From Zobellia nedashkovskayae (lineage in GTDB: Bacteria > Bacteroidota > Bacteroidia > Flavobacteriales > Flavobacteriaceae), in NCBI RefSeq assembly GCF_015330125.1, contig NZ_JADDXR010000002.1, positions 992,001-1,056,000 of the forward strand: a stretch of DNA of 64,000 nucleotides. Reading direction: 5' to 3'. The translations under genes and the position numbers were made by a program. The notes beneath the pieces were generated by a model that saw nothing but the letters and a program-made list of their open reading frames with translations, did no database searches and was not told where the DNA came from. Below, piece after piece: positions 27,121 through 34,701 of this stretch (position 1 is its first letter; every line of letters begins with the position of its first letter).

Positions 27121-27951
27121 ATGAACTTCTTCAGAAAAAATAGACAAGAGAATTGGATAATAAAGCTATTCAAAATAACCGACAAAATATCGGCGAAACA
27201 ATTTGACATGGAAGGTTGTATAATTTCATCTATAGAGGACATAAGTTTTAGCAGTAAATTAAATGCGACTTTTTTTGACTTAAACTACCGAAATTCTAGA
27301 AGGACCTTAAACGGGTTTAAAAAAGCTTTGAAAAAACAGAAAGAAATAGTTTACAGTTCTGTCTATTTTGGTTCAGCCAACTCCAACACCAATTTTACAA
27401 TAAGCAACCCGATGCTTAACTATACAGAAAAACCTAATAATTCCAAAGTTGATATTTGTATCAACATTGGGTTTGAATTTACATCACAGAACTCTATAGA
27501 AAATATTGCGGAGAAATTAATTGAAAGTTATGAATTTGAATATGGTTACATAACCAAACTTCCAGAAGATTATGACTCTATTACAGAAAGAAAAATACAG
27601 AGAGGATTATTCTCAACTTCTGTAAGAAGTCATGAACATGATGGGGTATGGACATTTCACTCAGTCGCTATCCTTGATGGATTTATAAAACATCTATACC
27701 CGATAAACTACTTAAACAAAAGTCATTTCAACAATCCCTCTGTAAAGGAAATAATTTTTAAAAATGGTCACACTAAAAAAATTACTGAAAACATTACGAA
27801 ATGGACGCTAAATCTTGAAGAAATTGAGAAGTTAAAAACCTATGAGAGAATTAAAAACATTTCCATAGTAACAGCAGAGCTTGAATTCTTAAATAACGAG
27901 AAAGCAAAAGGCTTTAAAGATAAAATGGAACTAAAAAAAGGCAGTTGCTAA
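27121..27951 (+). CDS. cassette 6: hypothetical protein of 276 residues
   Basis: A soluble, lysine-rich protein without signal peptide or membrane segment. It has mixed alpha/beta composition and segments NSKVDICINIGFEFTSQNSIENIAEKLIE and RSHEHDGVWTFHSVAILDGFIKHLYPINYLN. No known motif is seen. Its stop codon is formed by the TAA of the core of site 6 (last residues GSC encoded by the site), as in cassettes 2 and 8. Function unknown. Confidence 0.68.
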   Translation: MNFFRKNRQENWIIKLFKITDKISAKQFDMEGCIISSIEDISFSSKLNATFFDLNYRNSRRTLNGFKKALKKQKEIVYSSVYFGSANSNTNFTISNPMLNYTEKPNNSKVDICINIGFEFTSQNSIENIAEKLIESYEFEYGYITKLPEDYDSITERKIQRGLFSTSVRSHEHDGVWTFHSVAILDGFIKHLYPINYLNKSHFNNPSVKEIIFKNGHTKKITENITKWTLNLEEIEKLKTYERIKNISIVTAELEFLNNEKAKGFKDKMELKKGSC

Positions 27952-28022
27952 CACAACCTATAAACAATAAGTGCTTCGGGTTTAAACGAAAGGTCTGTGT
28001 ATATTAACGAACAACTGAAAAA
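27942..28022 (+). repeat. attC-like site 6, shortened
   Basis: It starts with the core GTTGCTAAC (27944-27952), the same as site 5, then ACAACCTATAAACAATAAG and the conserved TTTAAACGAAAGGTCTGTGTATA. It ends with TTAACGAACAACTGAAAAA, the alternative right end shared with site 5. Confidence 0.6.
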
Positions 28023-28041
28023 ATCGAACTAAAATTATAAT

Positions 28042-28703
28042 ATGAGTTTTTTTAAGAGATTATTTGGCAAAAGTGAAACGCCAATTGAAAAAGATTTTAC
28101 AGAAGAAGAACACGAAAGAGATTATGAATTAAAATCTAAAGGACTTGAAAATGTTCTTGGAAAAATGCAAAATCTTGTAGGTCACGCTATAATACCTTTT
28201 GCGGTGGGAGGAGCCGTCGATATGTACTACTATCCAAATCATATCAAAGGAACTGGATTTGCAACAATGGAGTTATTAGACCCAGACGGAAATGGACCAA
28301 AAAAAATCGGTTAGGCACATATGAATTAGTTGCGTTTACGAAACATGATTTCAATGAAAATAAAAATGAACAAACTCCATTTAATCTAATCGAAAGAAAA
28401 GCCTGTGGATTTTTAACCGCAATTGGACAGTATTCGCCCCAGGCCTCGCTGAATCCAAAAGAAACTATTGAAATACCCAATGGAGAGAATGAAGAAAATA
28501 CTTGTTTAGTTTTCGATTTATACGAACCTGATGGCAAAAAATTCAAAATAGGTAATCGAGAGCACCACCTATTACTTTGTATGGAAATTTTCAGAAGTGA
28601 GATGGACTATGCAAGACAAAATGGGAGTGATGAATTATTTAAAATATTAAAAGAAAAAGGGTTCTATCCATATAGCGATTTGGATAGAGAGCCTGTAAAA
28701 TAA
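28042..28703 (+). pseudogene. cassette 7: SUFU-family protein, frameshifted at an A8 tract
   Basis: The first 86 codons (MSFFKRLFGKSETP...GFATMELLDPDGNGPKK) match the N-terminal part of the bacterial suppressor-of-fused (SUFU) domain. At 28299-28306 a run of eight A shifts the frame and the protein ends at 28314. With one more A it continues as RLGTYELVAFTKHDF, ERKACGFLTAIGQYSPQASLNPKETIEIP and EMDYARQNGSDELFKILKEKGFYPYSDLDREPVK to 28703, about 220 residues, the usual SUFU length. Bacterial SUFU proteins often act as toxin immunity proteins. It may be a true pseudogene, a base error or a slippage site. Confidence 0.75.
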
Positions 28704-28706
28704 AGG

Positions 28707-28908
28707 CTACACACAACACAACCTATAAACAATTTAGGCTTCGGGCTTAATCGAAAGGCTTGTGTATTTTTATGAAGTCTGCAAAATCTTTGGGATTTTG
28801 CTTTAAACAAGGAAAAGAAAAAACAAAACAAAAAGATTTCGCTATGTGCGTGGCGGAAAGCAAACGCTAGTTTGCTCCCGTGCTGCTCATAGCCAAATCG
28901 TTATCTGC
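28707..28908 (+). repeat. attC-like site 7 (full length)
   Basis: It starts at CTACACACAAC (28707-28717) and ends with GTTATCTGC (28900-28908). Internal stems are GCAAAATC/GATTTTGC and GCAAAC/GTTTGC (28860-28875). The right arm reads GCTGCTCATAGCC, close to that of site 1. Confidence 0.72.
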
Positions 28909-28933
28909 AAGCTGAAATTACTCAATTCAAAAT

Positions 28934-29332
28934 ATGACATTTGACAAATTAGTCCAGAAAAAGATGTTCTTATTAGCCATTTTCCTTTTAATGGTTTCAA
29001 CATATTTTGGTGGAAATGAACAAATGGGAATTAACAAAACTGTTAATTGGCAATGGGACATTTCAAACTGGATTTTCTTTATAAAAGGCTGGACTTATTT
29101 AATTTCTGTAGTTGGTTATGGAATAATTGCAATTCTAAAATATTGGACAAATAAGTTCCTTTCCATTCTTCATTTAGTTTTACTCAGTTTAGTATTTCTA
29201 ACCGAGGACATACTATGTATGGACTTGCGACTAATTGTGATGTTGAATATTATTTCCATCGTAGTATTTCTTCTCAATGTTATATGGACAATTAGAAATC
29301 GCAACCGGAATGTAGAAAAAGCCAGCAGATAA
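28934..29332 (+). CDS. cassette 8: small integral membrane protein
   Basis: The 132-residue protein has four hydrophobic segments (about residues 10-26, 46-68, 71-90 and 98-118) and short polar ends, with no recognised family. The ATG follows the GTT core of site 7 by 25 bases. The stop codon TAA is inside the core of site 8, so KASR at the C-terminus is site-encoded, almost the same tail (KASS) as cassette 2. Function unknown. Confidence 0.68.
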   Translation: MTFDKLVQKKMFLLAIFLLMVSTYFGGNEQMGINKTVNWQWDISNWIFFIKGWTYLISVVGYGIIAILKYWTNKFLSILHLVLLSLVFLTEDILCMDLRLIVMLNIISIVVFLLNVIWTIRNRNRNVEKASR

Positions 29333-29480
29333 CATTGCCTAAATGTAATGCTGACTTTAGGACAAAACCCAAAGGTCTGTATATATTTATAATGTCGCTA
29401 AGCGAAATCTTATTGATTAAGCTTTGGACTAGAAAAAATAGAACTAAAAATACCCATCACCTCTTCTATACGCTTAGCTA
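29325..29480 (+). repeat. attC-like site 8, degenerate right end
   Basis: It starts with GCAGATAAC (29325-29333), exact reverse complement of the core opening cassette 8. The middle follows the consensus (CCTAAATGTAATGCTGACTTTAGGAC...). The right arm is recognisable as CTATACGCTTAGCTAAA up to 29480, but the GTT core is lost. Confidence 0.65.
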
Positions 29481-29517
29481 AACTTTTATTTACTATGCTA
29501 AAACAACAATGCGCTAA

Positions 29518-30081
29518 ATGGAAATAGACCAGATTCTTAATAACATATACCCTTTGCCTGAGTCTTCAAAATCAGTAGTAAAAAAGTACATTTCGGAAAT
29601 AAGCTATCCTAAAGGGCACATTCTACTGAGAGCTGACAAAATTGAAACAAGCATTTATTTTATCAAAAAAGGAATTGTTCGTGCCTATGCTAATTCTGCC
29701 GATAATGAAATAACATTTTTCTTCGGAAAAGAAGGAGATACCGTTATCTCCATGAAAAGTTATGTTGCAAATGAGAAAGGATACGAAGATATTGAGCTAT
29801 TAGAAAACTGTGATTTATACGAACTGAAAACCCAAAACTTACAGCAACTTTTTGAGAAAGACATAGCTATAGCAAATTGGGGACGAAAGTTTGCCGAGCA
29901 AGAACTTATTAAAACAGAAGAACGACTTATTTTTCGGGAATTCCGGACAGCTAAAGAACGCTATATAGAGCTTCTAACCAATAACGCGGACTTAAATAAA
30001 CGTGTTCAATTAGGCCACATCGCCTCTTATTTGGGCATAACTCAAGTAAGTTTAAGCAGAATAAGAGCAGAAGTAAAATAG
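29518..30081 (+). CDS. Crp/Fnr-family transcriptional regulator
   Basis: The 187-residue protein has a cyclic-nucleotide-binding-like beta-roll (residues about 25-115, with KGHILLRADKIETSIYFIKKGIVRAY). A C-terminal winged helix-turn-helix follows (RVQLGHIASYLGITQVSLSRIR). No Fnr-type Cys cluster is seen. It lies 68 bases upstream of the broken SMR efflux gene and may once have controlled it. It could be a further cassette, because degenerate site-like sequence occurs on both sides. Confidence 0.85.
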   Translation: MEIDQILNNIYPLPESSKSVVKKYISEISYPKGHILLRADKIETSIYFIKKGIVRAYANSADNEITFFFGKEGDTVISMKSYVANEKGYEDIELLENCDLYELKTQNLQQLFEKDIAIANWGRKFAEQELIKTEERLIFREFRTAKERYIELLTNNADLNKRVQLGHIASYLGITQVSLSRIRAEVK

Positions 30082-30149
30082 GTTCGTATTCTTTATCATT
30101 TGTAAAATTTTCCTTTGATCTCATTTCTCAACTTTGCAAAAAAAAAGTT

Positions 30150-30476
30150 ATGAATTGGATTTTTTTGGTTATTGCAGGTTTATTTGAAGTAGCATTTGCA
30201 TTTTGTTTGGGCAAAGCAAAAGAAACCACCGGAAATGAGATGTATTTATGGTATTTGGGGTTTCTTATCACCTGTAGTATTAGTATGATTCTTTTAATTA
30301 AGGCAACGCAAGCATTACCTATAGGAACCGCTTATGCTGTTTAAACAGGAATTGGTGCCGTAGGAACCGTTTTAGATGGAATAGTCGTGTTTAAAGAACC
30401 CGCAACATTTTTAAGATTGCTTTTTATCTCTACATTAATCTGCTCAACTGTTGGGTTAAAAGTAGTATCTCACTAA
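30150..30476 (+). pseudogene. small multidrug resistance (SMR/EmrE-type) transporter with in-frame stop
   Basis: The frame runs over 109 codons and has four membrane segments of the SMR family (WIFLVIAGLFEVAFAFCLG, with the essential membrane Glu at residue 13). Codon 65 is TAA, where the family motif AVWTGIGAVGT has Trp. The sequence after it (TGIGAVGTVLDGIVVFKEPATF..LKVVSH) is intact to a proper stop at 30476. Two base changes are needed to go from TGG to TAA. The gene is therefore inactive unless the stop is suppressed. Confidence 0.85.
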
Positions 30477-30494
30477 AATAGAGAAAGTCACCAA

Positions 30495-30590
30495 CACATA
30501 ACATAGCTTGTAAAAATAGTCCAAGTCCTTTGCTACCAAAAGTTTGCGCGTTTTCTAAAAGTCGCCAAAATTTAGTATCTTTTTTAAGCG
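30495..30590 (+). repeat. possible degenerate attC-like site
   Basis: CACATAACATAGC (30495-30507) resembles the start of site 8 (GCAGATAACATTGC), and TTTTCTAAAAGTCGCCAAAAT near 30553-30573 resembles TTTATAAAGTCGCTAAATC of the other sites. Similarity is weak and no paired core was found. If real, the regulator and SMR genes are the last cassette. Confidence 0.3.
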
Positions 30591-30631
30591 CTAGTTTTCA
30601 TACGCAAATCTTCTCAGTTTTTTAATTAGGT

Positions 30632-30639
30632 TATATTTG
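30632..30639 (+). promoter_or_regulatory. -7 element (TATATTTG) upstream of the sulfatase gene
   Basis: TATATTTG fits TAnnTTTG, 58 bases before the sulfatase ATG. No TTG at the expected distance, so this is a weak call. Confidence 0.4.
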
Positions 30640-30697
30640 CTATATTAAGTGTATAAAATACTCTTATACTTGCTGTCATAAAACTAACTCTTAAAAG

Positions 30698-32158
30698 ATG
30701 TCATTTTTCAAACTAAATATTAGATTACTTACCCTACTTGTTTTTGTTCCTCTCTTTTTATCCAGTCAGGAAAAGAATGACACAAAACCCAACGTACTAT
30801 TTATTGCAGTAGACGACCTCACCACTAGTTTAGCTTCTTATGGTGATCCTTTAGCCAAGACACCAAACTTTGACCGGCTAGCCAAGATGGGAGTTCAATT
30901 TAATAAAGCATATTGCCAGATTCCACTTTGCAACCCTTCCAGAGCTTCGGTCATGACCGGTTTAAGACCAGATGCAATAAAGGTTTATGATCTTGATGCG
31001 CACTTTAGAGATGAAATTCCCAATGTTACTACCCTCCCCCAACTTTTTAAAGACCAAGGGTATTGGGTTGGAAGAGTAGGAAAGTTATATCATTACAATG
31101 TTCCAGCGGCCATTGGTACAAATGGTCATGATGACCCTGCTTCTTGGCACGAAGTTTTTAATCCTAAAGGACGGGATAAAGACGAGGAACATCTTATTAC
31201 AAATGCAGAGCCTCACCGTAAGATAAGTGCCGCCTTGAGTTGGCTGAGAGCCGAAGGTGAAGATAGCGAGCAGACAGATGGTATGGTTACTACGGAAGCC
31301 ATTAAACAAATTGAAAAACATAAAGAGAATCCGTTTTTTCTTGGTGTCGGTTTTTTCAGGCCCCACACTCCTTATATCGCACCTAAAAAGTATTTTGACC
31401 TCTATCCTATAGATTCCATAAGTATCCCATACGCGCCTGAAGATGACAGAGCTGACATCCCCTATGCCGCTCTTGCCCATAATTGTAAACTAGCGCACTA
31501 CGGCTTACCAGAATCTATCTGTTTGGAGGCTAAACAGGCCTATTATGCCACAGTTTCTTTTATAGATGCCCAAGTAGGATTATTATTGGATGCATTGGAA
31601 GACAACCAGTTGATGGACAATACTATTATTGTCCTATGGAGTGATCACGGTTATCATTTAGGAGAACACAAAGGTATCTGGCAAAAGCGCTGCCTGTTTG
31701 AAGAATCATCTAAAGCGCCCTTACTTATCTATGCGCCTGGTGCAGCAGGTAATGGCATCAAGTCTGATCAAGTTGTAGAATTTATTGATATCTACCCAAC
31801 AGTAGCCAAGTTGTGCAATATAAACCCTCCAAATGAACAGCCCGGAAAGAATCTAATGCCCTTATTAAATGACCCCCTCCTGAATTGGGAAGGCCACGCC
31901 TACACGCAAGTTCTTAGACCAGGCAATGGAAACCCTGTTATGGGTAGAAGTGTACGTACCAACAAATGGCGCTACACAGATTGGAACGAAGGCAAAGAAG
32001 GCGAGGAATTGTATGATCAAATAAAAGACCCAAAAGAGTTTAACAATTTAGAAAGTGACCCCAATTACCAGCAAATAAAGGCTAAACTCAAAACGCTTTT
32101 AGAAGAAAATGTAAGCGGACAAGTACCAACCACTCCTTTTAATCTGGATAGGCTTTAA
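30698..32158 (+). CDS. type I sulfatase, iduronate-2-sulfatase-like, secreted
   Basis: The 486-residue protein has a signal peptide (to about residue 23). The metal site opens with [10 protein letters not shown] (Asp39, Asp40). The sulfatase signature [11 protein letters not shown] places the Cys that is converted to formylglycine at residue 78. [12 protein letters not shown] supplies later metal ligands. It removes sulfate esters from sulfated sugars and resembles the S1_7 group (iduronate-2-sulfatase-like). Marine flavobacteria use such enzymes on algal or animal polysaccharides. There is no SusC/D pair or glycoside hydrolase beside it, so the substrate is open. Confidence 0.9.
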   Translation: MSFFKLNIRLLTLLVFVPLFLSSQEKNDTKPNVLFIAVDDLTTSLASYGDPLAKTPNFDRLAKMGVQFNKAYCQIPLCNPSRASVMTGLRPDAIKVYDLDAHFRDEIPNVTTLPQLFKDQGYWVGRVGKLYHYNVPAAIGTNGHDDPASWHEVFNPKGRDKDEEHLITNAEPHRKISAALSWLRAEGEDSEQTDGMVTTEAIKQIEKHKENPFFLGVGFFRPHTPYIAPKKYFDLYPIDSISIPYAPEDDRADIPYAALAHNCKLAHYGLPESICLEAKQAYYATVSFIDAQVGLLLDALEDNQLMDNTIIVLWSDHGYHLGEHKGIWQKRCLFEESSKAPLLIYAPGAAGNGIKSDQVVEFIDIYPTVAKLCNINPPNEQPGKNLMPLLNDPLLNWEGHAYTQVLRPGNGNPVMGRSVRTNKWRYTDWNEGKEGEELYDQIKDPKEFNNLESDPNYQQIKAKLKTLLEENVSGQVPTTPFNLDRL

Positions 32159-32365
32159 CAGTAATAGGTAACCTTCCATAAAGCTAGGACTGCTTAGACC
32201 TAGAAAAACTTCGCTTGATTACTAAAAGAAATTGCTTAACCTTTTAAAGGTTTGGGAAGATGCTTTATACGTGTAATTCTTACTTGTTTTCCTACAAATA
32301 TTGGCGATATGTATAATTTGATTTAATTAGTAGTAAACGAAAAACAGTTGGAAACTAATTTAATT
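32159..32365. other. noncoding gap
   Basis: I see no gene, terminator with a U-tract or repeat here. The end (32310-32340) is AT-rich and may hold the promoter of the former DUF2007 gene. Confidence 0.3.
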
Positions 32366-32500
32366 ATGGATTCAAACAATAACATAAAGTCCGTACCAGT
32401 CTTTTAAGGTACACAATGGGAAGCCGGAATGATTAAAAATCTTTTGGAAAACGAGCAAATTGAGTCCTATGTGAAAGACGGAATTATGGCAAGTCTAAAT
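32366..32500 (+). pseudogene. DUF2007 (putative signal-transducing protein) remnant
   Basis: The ATG at 32366 opens MDSNNNIKSVPVF and is stopped by TAA at 32405-32407. The same frame continues as GTQWEAGMIKNLLENEQIE and SYVKDGIMASLN, the conserved core of DUF2007 proteins (small soluble proteins of unknown role). After about 32500 the similarity stops, and the sequence joins an epoxide hydrolase fragment in another frame. The gene has both an early stop and a lost 3' end. Confidence 0.7.
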
Positions 32501-32502
32501 AC

Positions 32503-33273
32503 ATTTCCTTTGATTTGGTCATCCCTTCTATTATTGGATTCGGTTTTTCAGAAAAAAGCATAAAAGGTGGTGTTGATTATAGTTGTGTAGCGGACTTATG
32601 GCACAAACTTATGATTAGCCTTGATTATCAAAAATATGGGCTTCAAGGCGGAGATTTGGGTGCTGGCATTAGCATAAGATTAGCTCAACAACACCCCAAG
32701 AATATTATCGGGTTACATTTAAATTATATATCGGATTCCTATCAACCCGATTTGACCGAAGATATTATTAATGAAACCCAACAGTACAAAGCGTATTTAA
32801 AAAACTGGAACGAAAAGGAAGCTGCGTATGCCCTAATTCAAAGCACAAAACCTTTGTCCTTGGCTTATGGCCTGAACGATTCTCCTATTGGACTTTGCGC
32901 GTGGATAATTGAAAAATTCAATGCTTGGAGCGATAACAATGGGAATATTGAAAATAGTTTTACAAAAGATGAATTGCTTGCCAACGTAAGCCTCTATTGG
33001 TTTACGCAGACCATTCATTCTTCCATTCGGATATATCATGAAACAAGCTTAAAGCCATTGGTGTTTAAGGAAAACGATTTTGTGCATCTTCCCGTGGGTT
33101 TTGCAAATTTCCCAAAGGAAATACCCGTGCCCCCAAGAAAATATATTGAAAAAGGGTTTAATATTGTTCATTGGACAGAGATGCCTAAAGGTGGCCATTT
33201 TGCTGCTTTTGAAGAGCCCGAACTTTTATCGGCTGATGTAATAGCGTTCTTTAAAAAAATAATTGGGATTTAA
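32503..33273 (+). pseudogene. epoxide hydrolase (alpha/beta-hydrolase), 5' part deleted
   Basis: The frame begins mid-protein with SFDLVIPSIIGFGFSEK. It keeps the nucleophile Asp motif LQGGDLGAGI and the C-terminal GGHFAAFEEPE with the catalytic His. The family has about 110-130 residues before this point, including the oxyanion HGWP motif, and they are absent. The join to DUF2007 sequence near 32500 suggests a deletion that fused two genes. A product of 252 residues from the TTG at 32515 is possible but should not fold as an active hydrolase. Confidence 0.78.
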
Positions 33274-33519
33274 AATATAGTGTAATTATTATAACGGAAA
33301 TTAGTCAAAAGTCCTCTGTTCTATCTGCATAATAAAGCTGTTCAAAAGAGTTAATAATTGAGCTATTGAAGAAATTACAACATTACATGGTTCCTAGTCA
33401 GGATAGTTCAAGAAGCAGTATAAGAATGCTAAGAAATAGTTTCGTTTTATTAATTTAGTCTCAAAATATAAAGCCTACATCACCTCACTTTATTACATAT
33501 CCAAAGTAGAATATTTCTA
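33274..33519. other. noncoding gap
   Basis: This 246-base AT-rich stretch has no ORF of note, hairpin with T-tract or repeat that I could recognise. Confidence 0.3.
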
Positions 33520-34092
33520 ATGATAAATCACTTGTTAATAGCGAACATAGACGAAAACGGCCTTCTTTCTAAATCAGAACAAGAGGAGTTCTGTTCCTAC
33601 TTTCAACCTAAATCTATTTCAAAAAAGGAGTTTCTTTTGGAGCAAGGTAAAGTCTGTAAATTAGAGGGGTTTGTACTAGAAGGTTGTTTTAGGATCTTTA
33701 CAATAGATGCAAAAGGAAATGAAAATACTATATACATTGCTGCTAGAAACTGGTGGCTGATGGATATAGATAGTTTCATGAACCATGAACCATCGGCCTT
33801 AAACATAAAAGCTTTAGAAGACAGCACAGTGCTTATTATTTCTGAAAAAGATAAGGCTGCACTTTATAAATCCATCCCAAAAACAGAAAAACTGTTTAGG
33901 ATTATGTTTCAAAAATCTATTGTTGCTTGGCAACGTAGGCTCGTTAGAAACCACAGTTTAACCGCAAAAGAGCGATACTCCCATTTTATAAAAAACTACC
34001 CTGATATTGCCTCTAAACTAACGGATAGGCAAACTTCTAGCTATCTTGGAATTACACATGAATTTTTAAGTAAGATTAAAAAGCAATCCTAA
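33520..34092 (+). CDS. Crp/Fnr-family cyclic-nucleotide-binding regulator
   Basis: The 190-residue protein has a beta-roll sensor domain (SISKKEFLLEQGKVCKLEGFVLEGCFRIF), a connecting helix and a short C-terminal helix-turn-helix (LTDRQTSSYLGITHEFLSKIKKQS). It is of the flavobacterial type lacking the cAMP-contact Arg-Ser pair, so its ligand is unknown. It stands alone about 90 bases before the GlcG-propeller-SDR group and could be its regulator; that is inferred from position. Confidence 0.85.
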   Translation: MINHLLIANIDENGLLSKSEQEEFCSYFQPKSISKKEFLLEQGKVCKLEGFVLEGCFRIFTIDAKGNENTIYIAARNWWLMDIDSFMNHEPSALNIKALEDSTVLIISEKDKAALYKSIPKTEKLFRIMFQKSIVAWQRRLVRNHSLTAKERYSHFIKNYPDIASKLTDRQTSSYLGITHEFLSKIKKQS

Positions 34093-34180
34093 ATTCAATA
34101 AAATTTGAATTAAGTTGAACTTGTTCAACTCTTTTCTAAGCTCAGTTTATAATTTTTGCAACATAAAATTATAAAAGAGA

Positions 34181-34672
34181 ATGATGTTCTTACTTACGCA
34201 AATAAAATTTTTGGTCATTGCAATTACCCTAATGGGTTCATCTGTTACCGTTTATGCACAGATTACCAATGACATTACTCACGATGAAGCTTTTAAAACA
34301 CTTTTAGCAGCTAAGAAAAATGCCGAAGCTTCAGAAGTGGTGGTCAATATTGCAGTGGTAGATGCCGGCGCTAATCTAAAGGCCTTTATTCGCATGGATG
34401 AATCCTATTTGGGGAGTATTGATGTAGCTATTAAGAAAGCAAAAACAGCACGGTATTTTAATATGGATACGGGGGAATTGGGAGAATTAACCCAACCGGG
34501 AGGCATAATTTATAATATTGAACATTCCAATGATGGTTTAATAACATTCCCTGGAGGAGTTCCCATTAAAAATAAGAATGGTAAAATTATAGGTGCCATT
34601 GGTGTTAGTGGTGGCACTATAGAACAAGATCGTGCTATTGCCATTGCAGGAGCAGAATCCATAATAGAGTAA
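34181..34672 (+). CDS. secreted GlcG/HbpS-family heme-binding-like protein
   Basis: The 163-residue protein has a signal peptide ending near VYAQ (about residue 26). The GlcG/HbpS (DUF336) domain follows: DEAFKTLLAAKKNAEASEV, VAVVDAGANLKAFIRMD, ARYFNMDTGEL and the Gly-rich FPGGVPIKNKNGKIIGAIGVSGGT. Relatives bind heme or act as accessory proteins in degradation operons. It is followed at 29 bases by the propeller gene, probably in one transcript. Confidence 0.88.
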   Translation: MMFLLTQIKFLVIAITLMGSSVTVYAQITNDITHDEAFKTLLAAKKNAEASEVVVNIAVVDAGANLKAFIRMDESYLGSIDVAIKKAKTARYFNMDTGELGELTQPGGIIYNIEHSNDGLITFPGGVPIKNKNGKIIGAIGVSGGTIEQDRAIAIAGAESIIE

Positions 34673-34701
34673 CACATTAGATTTTAAAAAAAACAAAGAT
34701 T

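Noticed and set aside
23091..29480. CRISPR array
   Set aside because: Repeats are about 75-200 bp, imperfect, and separated by protein genes rather than by 30-base spacers.
23091..29480. Insertion sequences with terminal inverted repeats
   Set aside because: No transposase is encoded in any segment, no target duplications were seen, and each 'element' has its own matching pair of cores, which fits cassette insertion better.
30698..32158. Sulfatase as part of a polysaccharide utilisation locus
   Set aside because: There is no SusC/SusD pair, glycoside hydrolase or second sulfatase nearby.
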